A stretch of DNA of 64,000 nucleotides from Henricia sp. BOLD:AAB3569 (Eukaryota > Echinodermata > Asteroidea > Spinulosida > Echinasteridae): positions 1,674,001-1,738,000 of the forward strand of contig JBBELK010000298.1 of assembly GCA_037783545.1 (NCBI GenBank), read 5' to 3'. The position numbers and the translations under genes are program-made. Numbering within the stretch: position 1 is the stretch's first letter; each line of letters starts with the position of its first letter. Below, piece after piece: positions 47,988 to 56,078 of this stretch. The notes under the pieces were generated by a model. It ran no database searches, had not been told where the DNA came from, and worked only from the letters and a program-made list of their open reading frames with translations.

Positions 47988-48117
47988 CAGCCTTTGCACG
48001 GCAGCCATGACAGGGGGAAATCACCGTGTGTCCTGCATGAGCAGGTGCTTTGTGGTTCTATTGTTACATCATTTAAATAAGAAAACCTGTCATGGCCACC
48101 GGTGCAGAAGCTTTATT
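47988..48117. mobile_element. MITE family B copy 4
   Basis: CCTTTGCACGGCAGCCATGA...CATGGCCACCGGTGCAGAAG, immediately adjoining MITE A copy 3; the right terminus supplies AATAAA on the minus strand. Confidence 0.8.
48112..48117 (-). terminator. Candidate RAD51D poly(A) signal AATAAA
   Basis: Reads AATAAA on the minus strand about 232 nt after the RAD51D stop. It sits at the outer end of a MITE B copy (47988-48117), so the transposon insertion may define the 3' end. Confidence 0.45.
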
Positions 48118-48348
48118 GTTTTGCATCATTACACGTTTTGACTAGATGCAGAGAGCCCATGGTTTTTCGGGGCAGGCTGGGATCTTCACCAGTCCCATAC
48201 CATATTTGGGCCATTAATAAGCCTGCAAACAATGTCTTGCACTGGACCTTTTAGCAGCAGAAGTCTGGTAATTTGCATCATCTGTCTTTGCATTAGTTTA
48301 ATGCATGTTTCATCCAAGAGCAAACATTCTTGCATGATGATGCAGTGG

Positions 48349-48402
48349 TCAGCTGCAGACGCCAGCTTGACTTATCCTGAAGGTGCGGTGGATGTTGGTA
48401 GG
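48349..48402 (-). CDS. RAD51D: RAD51D coding exon 9 (stop)
   Basis: 18 codons including stop: [17 protein letters not shown] then TGA, the expected recombinase-fold C-terminus. Acceptor CCTCAG. Confidence 0.88.
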   Translation of the reverse strand, partial: PTNIHRTFRISQAGVCS

Positions 48403-51400
48403 CTGAGGAAATGAGATACAATGGAAAGGTGAATTTAGGAGAAATAAAAACTTAAAAAAGGCTAAAATTATTGAGTGTTCACCACTGTCGCGCATAGCGC
48501 AAGCAATTTTTGATTTTTTTACTAATAACAGATCACAGGAGACTTTGTGCACATGCACCAATCATGCCCAACATATACGAGAACAAAGACAAAAACGGCA
48601 AAGAAATGACAAAGGTCTGTTCACCTGTCTGCCTGATTTAGTGATTTTGGCTTCTCTCCTGATTTCCCTGCGAGATGTATACAAGCTTGCATCGTCCGGC
48701 TTATCATTGGTCAACACTAGCCGACAATGAGGGACGTGAGACCAGGTACGACCGAGGGCGGGCTTTTTGTCGTAGCCTTCACCGCGTACTTGGTTATTGG
48801 TTTCCTAAGGGAGAGATCAAAGTAACGTTTATCGCTAGAGATTGTTGATAACATAGTTGTTGAAAGCCATATTTTACAGTGCAATGTGGATTCAATGATG
48901 GGTTGCGACTTGTCTGAAAGCAAAATATTTTGCCACAATTATTGAATTTATAGAACTTTAATTAATTAATTTATTTTTATTTATTTATTTATTTACCACA
49001 TCCAACAGCGGAGGGACCGCCAATTACAGGAATGGGAGCAAGTGTGGTTGAGTGCCTTGCTCAAGGGCACAGGTGCCACAACCCGTCGCTGCCCGGAATC
49101 GAACCTACATTCTAGTACTAGCACAGGAACTTAAGTTCGACGCACTAGACCGCTCGGCCATAACACCCCACAGCCTGTAGGCTGAATTGCATAAAGCTTG
49201 CAAGTGTCCTCCACCTAAACATTGAGTTACATAGGTGGCTGGCACAGCCAGAGACACCGGGTAATCCCTTTACTTTTCCCAAGAGAGTGCTCTGGGTTTA
49301 GTGCATAATACACAATACACTGGACCAATGGAGAAATTGTGGTTAAATGCCTTGCTCAAGGGCACAGGTACCATGGCTGGGTATCGAACCTGCAACACCA
49401 AGTGAGTCAAAACCCAAACCTCTCGGCCACGGTACCTGCACTCCCCTAAACAGAGGTGGAAGCATTTTGTCATCTCAAACCAGGCTATTCAACCCCCAGA
49501 TACACCCCCGTCTTTTCACAATGCATAGTATAGAACGCATCGAATAGCTGCCATCTTGTGGGGCACCTTATGTTGCTCAAGCCGGTTCAACAACGTAAGG
49601 ACAATACGTGCAACCATGCATGTCGTCAAGGAACAAAGAAACTGCCCCACAAGATGGCGGCTATTCGATACAGTCTATACATTAAGCTAACAAGACAAAA
49701 ATAGAGACTATTACATGTACTCACAAGAACTGCAATTGAGTATTCCACAGCGAGAGCCTTGAGGGACCTTGCTAAGTGCATCATGAGGCCATGGCCTAGA
49801 AATAAGATAAAATGTCACAGAAACTGCACGCTCAAAAGCAAAATGTGCACTTAAGTATCCGGTCGTGTGCGTGCACGTACAACACGCCTGCATTACACGT
49901 AACGTGCGCGGTCGAACAAAAACAACTTGACACACATCTAGAACGCAGTGAATGCAGAACATAGCAAAACGACAAGCTAATTTTGGTGAGTTTTACCGAT
50001 TTACACAAAAACACATTTATGAAGGGATTAAAAGTAGGTTTGGCCGGACTTGTACAATCCGCGTTAATAAAAATTGTGTTTTTGCGTCACTCGTGCTGCA
50101 GTGTGCCATAACTCTGTGCACAAAATTGAGGACTCGGGTAACCAAAATGGAGATCCACTTTTTGGTTACCTCAACCCGAGGCTGTGATTGGTCAATTCCA
50201 AAATGGGCAGAGCTTACTGGATCGGTATATTCTCAAAGTGACGTGCGTCAAAATTGCGGGCGAAAAGGCTCAGTGAGAATCCACCCTAAACAGTTAAAAT
50301 TTTATCATTAATGTTAAATTATCATCAATGATAACTGTGGTCCTCTGAACGTGGCTACTATCTGTACTTTGGCCTTACCATCAGTTTGCTGTCCACCGAG
50401 TAACGGTCCAACCACAGCAGTCACCGAGTCGACCACGACCAGCTTCAGCGATGCATAGAAGGAATCGCTTCCATTATCAATGGATGCTTTGGTGGTGTCT
50501 AAGGTCGCTAAAAGGTCGTAGATGTCAAAGATTCTGACACATCGAAGTCTTTGGAAGGCTGTGGCCATGACCTGTTAATCCATTCAAACTGAAACAATTA
50601 GCCTTGTGTGTTTCGTATGAATATAGCGTCTGGCGTACTGACGTACTTCCTTTCACATGCACACTTAGTATCCACTTGACCAAACTAAATTTTTGTTGCC
50701 ATGTGGTACACGCGGCAGGTGTGAAGAAGCTCAAGGTAGACAATTTGAAAACCTTTTTTATAAAGTTTGTGCCATGTTTTTGGAACTTCATATCCCGGAC
50801 TCCGTCCGCTATGTAGTATGCGGTAAGGAGTCCATACCGTCGCGACGACGGTCGAAATTGTTCTCAATAAACCTTGCATTATCGCAGCAGATTCTATTCT
50901 GTCAAGAGATTGCTTCAATTAGATACAATATTCTAACTACATCACCTTTATAGCTCCATGGTTACAAGTTTAAAGTATATTTTCAGCATAATAAGCCCGG
51001 AATTCGCGCCGCACTAATCAAAAACAAGATGGCCGTTTTTTTTAAAAATTCTCCGGGAATGTTAATTTTAACATGAGATCAAACATAAATTACATAAATA
51101 TTTAATATTACGCACGCGCACACGTTCGGAACCGCCCCAAGCCGGTTACGGTGATGTGTCATTCATTAACACAGTCGTTTCCTATCTTGTTGTTAATAGA
51201 TATCTGTGATTGGTACGGTGTGCCCCTAAATAAGTGTTCAGGAGGGACAAGCTATCAACTTCAATGTAATTCTGGCAGTTCGAAAATTTTATTTGCAGAT
51301 TCTTAGTTGAATAAAACGACGAAAATTAAATTAGGTAAACTTTTTTAATCACCTTTAGCCATTTCAGAATATTTGTTGAATTATCAAATACTCACCTTGT

Positions 51401-54400
51401 CTGAATTTCCTCTAGCACTCATAATATCCTGCAGTCTTTGGCTGCTAAAACCACCGTTTGTGTCGATGTAAAGAACATTCTGCTGAGCATTGAGGGTGAC
51501 AGAAGCAGCAGTAGAAATGCACAGCTGATGAGGCAGTTCAGAATAAAACAAAGGATTGCAACTTTTCAAGAAGTCTCATTCAACCCAGGGAAGTAGAGCA
51601 TCAACGCTGTAGGACTCGAGTCCGGACTCGAGTCCGGACTCGAGTCCGGACTCGGGGGCGGTAAGGACTCTGAGATTTGGGCCGAGTCCATCCGAGTCCA
51701 GTGAAAAAAATAACTATACAATATTTTACAAAAAGTACATTATACAGGCGCTGAAAAAAAGTGTCTATTGTAATTTATTTTGGGGCCGAAAGTATTTTGA
51801 ACATAAAATGAATGTAAAATAAATAATTTCTACCGCTTAAAATCTCACCTCACAAAGAAACATTTTTCTCGGCCTAAAACAAACTTCTGAGCTGGCAGGC
51901 ACTATCATTGACACTTGCACTTGAAATTGAAATAAGGACTCGGGACTCGGCCTGCTCAGGACTCAGATGTTTGCTGGACTCGGACTCAAGGACTCGGACT
52001 CGGACACCAAGGACTCGGACTCGGACACCAAGGACTCAGACTTGGGAAGTGGGGACTCCACTACAGCCCTGTACGTAGAGCATGCTATGCACAGACAACC
52101 TGAAATGAATACCAACTACGGACAGTTGCACCCAAGAATTAAAGGCCCAGTGGATCATTTGCAATGACCCCAAAAATTAATCAACGAGTTTACAGGGGAA
52201 AAGTTCTGAAAGTAAAGATTGAATTAATAGCAACTACCAATGAAAGGTTTCCGCTCAAAATGATATAATTTTACCAGAAAATAATACGTAAAGATCAAAT
52301 TATTTAGATCGTTTGCAAACGATTTACTTATTTTTGGTTCGCATCTACGCGGTCAAAAATGCATGGGCGCTGTGTACTGCGTGTGCGTGTTCCATGATCC
52401 TACGCGATGCATTTTTATGGATCGCGCGCACACGCAGTATATGATGTGCGCCACAGAGTGCATGACGCAAGCCACATAGTACCCGATCAACTGAGAACGA
52501 ATATTTAAAACACCCCGCCAAGACTATGAAAACGCATATGGATTTTCATGTTTTTTTAAAACGTGGTACATTTGACAAAGCTGAAATTTCTTCGGATGAG
52601 TTTGTTGATGTATTTCTTTTGATTTATAATGGTTTTATTCGCAGAATCGCTCAAAAACAGATCATCTACAGGGCCTTTAATAAAACTTCCTTCTCAATAA
52701 AACAGTTTTTCAACACCAACCTGTGTCTTGCCAGAGGCTGGTCCTCCGGTTACCTCCATCAGCTCCGATGTGTAGAGACCTCCGTCCAATAGCTCATCAA
52801 GACTGAACAAAGACAATTGAAGAGATTTGATGTTCATAAAGCAAAAAGCACAATGACTAGAATATGCAAGTTCTGACACATGTTCACGGACAAAGTTGGT
52901 GGCCATGTTTTGGAGTAATTGCTGTTCAAAGTCACTAAACATAAATTTTGACAAAACTTTGGAAAGTCAGATTTTTGATTAAGATGATAGTTTTAAGTTT
53001 CAATTTTCTCGCTAAATACTCAGTCCTAGAAAATGCCGAGCACCGAGAAACACAAATTTTAATTGTGTGAAATCTTCAAAGTAAATTTTCTCAAAAACAT
53101 GTTTTTCTGAGCCGCGACATTATGACTTTAAGTGTCATTTCTCAGTCAATTTTCAAGATATCTTCATGAAATTTTAAGGGTACGTTCAGCATAGACCCTA
53201 TTCGCGCATTTGAGCGGTTCAAGATTTGGACTTTTTACAGACCGTCACAAATGGAACTGAAAATTGGCTGCCCTTTCTTCTTTTTTTTTTGTGGTTTATA
53301 CCTCGTACATCCTGTGGATAGTATAGCAACCGATGACATCACGTCGTCATAGCAATCAGATCCATTGATTGGGAAAGCTGAATACTGAACTAATAGAAGC
53401 CTTCGAATTGACTGCAAAACCTAAAACGGAAAAATAACCAAAAAATTAAATAAAACAATCTGTGAAAGGAAATAATGACCTAGCACTTTTAACATTTAAT
53501 TTAAATTAACTTAATTTCTCAGAAATTGATTTAACTTGAGTCAGGGAGACTGAATGTTGATTAGGATTTGGTTTCCCCTTTCCCGATATAATTATTAACA
53601 CTGTATACTCAGTGCTTTCCCAAGACAGTATGAAAACTAGCTTGGCGGTCGAGTGGTTAAGACGTCTGCCTTGTTTGCAGGAGGTTGTAGATTCGAGTGC
53701 CACCCGAGCACGCTATGAAGTTTTCATAGTGTCTTGGGAAAGCACCGAGTATACAGTGTTAATAATTACGTCGGGAAAGGGCAAACCAAACCCTAAATCA
53801 ACTTAAAGGCAGAGGCTCGTCAATGCGCGCGCGAGGCCAAATTCGTGCCACGAAATACGCATCTCCATGCCTTTGCTATGGAGCTGCGTATTTCGTGGCA
53901 GGGATTTGGCCTCACGCGCGCATTGACGAGCCTCTGCCTTTATTTTCTCCCTTTGAATTTTGTGAAAATCAAAGCTGGATTGACCAGCAGGCCTTATTTT
54001 CAAGGTTCTCTCTCATGTCGTAATTATTTGGTTATTAGTATTAGGGGAAATTAAGAGGACAATCTTTTGATAACAAACCTTGTATGAGAGAGAACACTTC
54101 TGTGCAAGTTGCTCCAAATCAGCACTGACAAAACTCACAACTGTATAAAGGGGAGAAAAGAGTTAAGACACGCAGGTGCACATCAATGATTCTGACCAAC
54201 CGTCTTCAATCATGTATTTCCACAGGATTTTTAAAAGACAAGAAATTAATTATCTCGGGCGGTGCTAGTACGTCACATCCGGTAGGGCTGGAGTGAAAAC
54301 AGCAACGTGCCAATGGTGACAAGCGAAGGAACACCTACACATATCAAAGCATGAACAAATTTGTTTTCACTCCAGTCATGGTGCTATGCCCATATACAAA

Positions 54401-54957
54401 GGCATACGACACCAGGGCCCAATTTCATAGAGCTGTTTAACAGCCCATTTTCCGTTAACCGAGCGTCAGGCTATTTCATAGACATCGTTAACGGTAAGCA
54501 ACTGAAAACCTGCCTTAACCGCACAGCCAAATTTTGCTTAAGATAGTGACGCAACAATGGCGGTTTCCATGCTTAAGCACGCCACAGCGGTGAAATAGCC
54601 TTAACGTTAGCACAACTTTTCTGCTACAGTAAGCACACGTTTTCAGCTAGCGCTTAAGTAGCTCTATGAAATTGGGCCCTGGTCACAAATAGTGCATTCA
54701 AGATATATGACTTAAAGGAACAGGCTCGTCAACAATGTGCGCGCGCCGAATTCGTGCCACGAAATACGCAGCACCATAGCAAAGGCATAGAGCTGCGTAT
54801 TTCGTGGCACGAATTTGGGGCGCGTGCACATTGCTGACGAGCCTGTGCCTTTCAGGACAGACAGTTTGACTGTACCTGTTTTGATTCCTTCCTTGATCAA
54901 AGCATCCAGGGTTTCCTGTGTAAGAGCTGGACACAAACCAGCTTTGAGGAGACTCAT
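48349..54957 (-). CDS. RAD51D: RAD51D, RAD51-paralog ATPase, complete
   Basis: Member of the BCDX2 complex (RAD51B-RAD51C-RAD51D-XRCC2) acting in homologous recombination and replication-fork protection (family knowledge). Nine coding exons on the minus strand: 54876-54957, 54079-54140, 53302-53420, 52721-52802, 51396-51524, 50379-50571, 49725-49795, 48625-48804, 48349-48402. They total 972 nt, 323 aa plus stop; the human protein is 328 aa. N-terminal domain [13 protein letters not shown]; linker block [12 protein letters not shown]; Walker A GGPASGKT at about 107-114; [11 protein letters not shown]; Walker B LVVVD at about 202-206 within [27 protein letters not shown]-terminal [10 protein letters not shown]. 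All junctions are GT-AG and in phase, so the gene looks functional. An upstream out-of-frame ATG at 54970 opens a 38-codon ORF overlapping the start. Confidence 0.97.
48625..48804 (-). CDS. RAD51D: RAD51D coding exon 8
   Basis: 60 codons: [20 protein letters not shown] then [11 protein letters not shown] and KITKSGRQ; human 'KPALGRSWSFVPSTRILL' and 'LAKSSRQPTG'. Acceptor CCTTAG, donor GTGAAC. Confidence 0.93.
48960..49165 (-). repeat. SINE-2, near full length, minus orientation
   Basis: Minus-strand head GGCCGAGCGGTCTAGTGCGT, B box GGTTCGATTCCGGG, body GCCCTTGAGCAAGGCACTCA and an AAAT-repeat tail at 48960-48995. RAD51D intron 7. Confidence 0.75.
49180..49445 (-). repeat. SINE-1, minus orientation
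   Basis: Reverse complement of SINE-1 from GGTACCGTGGCCGAGAGG to AGGCTGAATTGC; body CTTGCTCAAGGGCACAGGTA. Confidence 0.75.
49528..49680. mobile_element. MITE family C copy 5
   Basis: TATAGAACGCATCGAATAGC...GGCTATTCGATACAGTCTAT with GTGCAACCATGCATGTCGTC. RAD51D intron 7. Confidence 0.85.
49725..49795 (-). CDS. RAD51D: RAD51D coding exon 7
   Basis: 71 nt: [20 protein letters not shown] then AVL; human '[23 protein letters not shown]'. Acceptor TTCTAG, donor GTGAGT. Confidence 0.93.
50379..50571 (-). CDS. RAD51D: RAD51D coding exon 6 (Walker B)
   Basis: 193 nt: [13 protein letters not shown] and [20 protein letters not shown]. Acceptor TAACAG, donor GTAAGG. The exon-terminal Asp-Gly corresponds to human Glu-Gly after GGQQ. 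Confidence 0.97.
50572..51395. other. RAD51D intron 5
   Basis: 824 bp. Plus-strand frames at 50604-50953 have no homology. No repeat family recognised. Confidence 0.6.
51396..51524 (-). CDS. RAD51D: RAD51D coding exon 5
   Basis: 129 nt: [20 protein letters not shown] and [11 protein letters not shown]; human 'QQNVLYVDSNGGLTASRL'. Acceptor CATCAG, donor GTGAGT. Confidence 0.95.
51608..52072. repeat. GACTCGG/GAGTCC-rich element in RAD51D intron 4
   Basis: Palindromic ACTCGAGTCCGG units repeat about three times at 51613-51655, and GGACTCGGACTC with GGACACCAA units repeat at 51955-52060. The ends carry CTGTAGGACTC and GACTCCACTACAGCC, roughly inverted. The middle is AT-rich and unrelated. Confidence 0.6.
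52721..52802 (-). CDS. RAD51D: RAD51D coding exon 4 (Walker A)
   Basis: 82 nt: [20 protein letters not shown] then PASGKTQ, which contains the P-loop GGPASGKT. Acceptor TTCAG, donor GTTGGT. Confidence 0.97.
53302..53420 (-). CDS. RAD51D: RAD51D coding exon 3
   Basis: 119 nt: [20 protein letters not shown] and [11 protein letters not shown]; human 'LLAQFSAFPVNGADLYEEL' and 'STAILSTG'. Acceptor TTTTAG, donor GTATAA. Confidence 0.95.
53555..53805. mobile_element. Foldback with tRNA-like loop
   Basis: Arms of about 85 bp (53555-53638 and 53719-53805, only a few mismatches; TAACACTGTATACTC, GCTTTCCCAAGACA) flank an 80-nt core. The core has GGTCGAGTGGTTAAGACG (A-box region), anticodon-like stem TCTGC/GCAGG with loop CTTGTTT, GATTCGAGTGCC (B-box-like), and a GCTTGG/CCGAGC acceptor-like stem. 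RAD51D intron 2. Confidence 0.8.
53803..53942. mobile_element. MITE family J copy 1
   Basis: A 140-bp near-perfect hairpin: AAAGGCAGAGGCTCGTCAAT, ACGAAATACGCA...TGCGTATTTCGT, ATTGACGAGCCTCTGCCTTT. It directly adjoins the tRNA-loop foldback. Confidence 0.9.
54079..54140 (-). CDS. RAD51D: RAD51D coding exon 2
   Basis: 62 nt: [20 protein letters not shown] then K; human '[21 protein letters not shown]'. Acceptor TACAG, donor GTTTGT. Confidence 0.95.
54412..54681. mobile_element. MITE family K copy 2
   Basis: CCAGGGCCCAATTTCATAGA at left and TCTATGAAATTGGGCCCTGG at right. RAD51D intron 1. Confidence 0.85.
54713..54856. mobile_element. MITE family J copy 2
   Basis: AAGGAACAGGCTCGTCAACA...TTGCTGACGAGCCTGTGCCT with ACGAAATACGCA and its complement inside. 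RAD51D intron 1, just downstream of exon 1. Confidence 0.9.
54876..54957 (-). CDS. RAD51D: RAD51D coding exon 1
   Basis: [20 protein letters not shown] followed by IKEGIKT; human '[20 protein letters not shown]'. The ATG has A at -3. Donor GTACAG. Confidence 0.95.
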
Positions 54958-56017
54958 CTTGATGATTCATCTGCTGGGAAGATGATCATACAACAGGAAC
55001 CGAGATCTTTAAAAGATGAAATGATTTGATCGATGATAAATATGTCATGGAGAAATGATACGTTTTTCAAATGACTGAGATGGATTGTGTGAGTTAGAGA
55101 TAGGGGTAGCTAGTGAAATGGCATGGCTCTTTGAACCTGAAACATATGCCCTACCGTACGCCAATTGTCCCAATTTCATGTTAGTAGATAACCACCACGG
55201 AGGAAGAAAACACATTTCTTAGAATTGGATTATCTGTTGATTCCAGGAGGTAATTTCCTTAAAATCTTTGTTCAATGTATATGAAAGAATTGATAGGTGC
55301 ATTTAAAGCATGCCATTACTAGTAAGCATCACTAACAATAGGGAGGTTTCGGTTGCATACGGTTAGGCAAAACGACGACTATTAGTGAATTTTACGTCAT
55401 CGATTTGTGCGTACTTGTGGCGTTTACACAAATATCCCAAGTGTTGTTTTGTTGTTTACACTGGCAACGCCTCTACACCTTAGTAAAAAACAGACAGCGA
55501 AAGGCAACGATTTTGAAGTTTGGCTAATCGTAGTCGTAATTACTAACCGTGCACTCCGAAACCTCACTAATAGTACTGATGCCTACACTTAGTGAATATT
55601 ATATTTAGGCCTATACACTTTATAATTATTATATTAAATATAACAAGAACTCTCAAATTCATGACACTTTTCCCTCCTAATTTTGCGTTTTTATCATAAT
55701 CATCAAACTAACATTTTTGCATGGTTTATATGTCATAACAAGGAAAACCCTGGGTTTCCTTCCTCCATGGACAAACATAGCATCAAAAGTGATAACTTTC
55801 CAATTCTACATGCAGTGTTATTTTTTTGAGCAACCCGCCCGCACCGTCCACACGTGTCTACTAGCGCGCGGACTATAGAGGGCGCTCGCACACCTGCACG
55901 TGCTTGGCTTGCTTTGCTATGCTATGCAGACTAGCAGTCAACAAGGCCAGGATTTTTCCTCAAGGTCTCTGGTTTGACAGTGCACGGTGCCTAGTTGTTG
56001 TAAAAAGGTCCAGGAAG
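54958..56017. promoter_or_regulatory. Head-to-head intergenic region RAD51D / C11orf54-like
   Basis: 1060 bp between start codons. It contains a TIR element at about 55340-55575. On the C11orf54 side are two palindromic CACGTG E-boxes at 55851-55856 and 55897-55902, with a GAGGGCGCT word between them (about 55877-55885) that resembles a CTCF core. Whether these are used is inference. Confidence 0.5.
55340..55575. mobile_element. TIR element in the RAD51D/C11orf54 intergenic region
   Basis: GGAGGTTTCGGTTGCATACG with CGACTATTAGTGA at left, inverted against CCGTGCACTCCGAAACCTCA at right. Confidence 0.75.
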
Positions 56018-56078
56018 ATGAGTTTTCCGGTTGAGAAAAAGCCTCTTCATGTGCCCGATTTAAAAGAATTAGCATCAG
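56018..56078 (+). CDS. C11orf54: C11orf54-like coding exon 1
   Basis: MSFPVEKKPLHVPDLKELAS plus one base; human 'FSFHVPSLEELAG'. Donor GTGGGA. Confidence 0.88.

Larger units (their letters stand above)
46350..48348. other. Convergent intergenic region MKS1 / RAD51D
   Basis: Two kilobases between stop codons, with the foldback, MITEs A and B and both candidate poly(A) signals. The stretch 46660-46950 is rich in GCGCG/ACGCAC words; 46950-47590 shows nothing recognisable. Confidence 0.7.
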
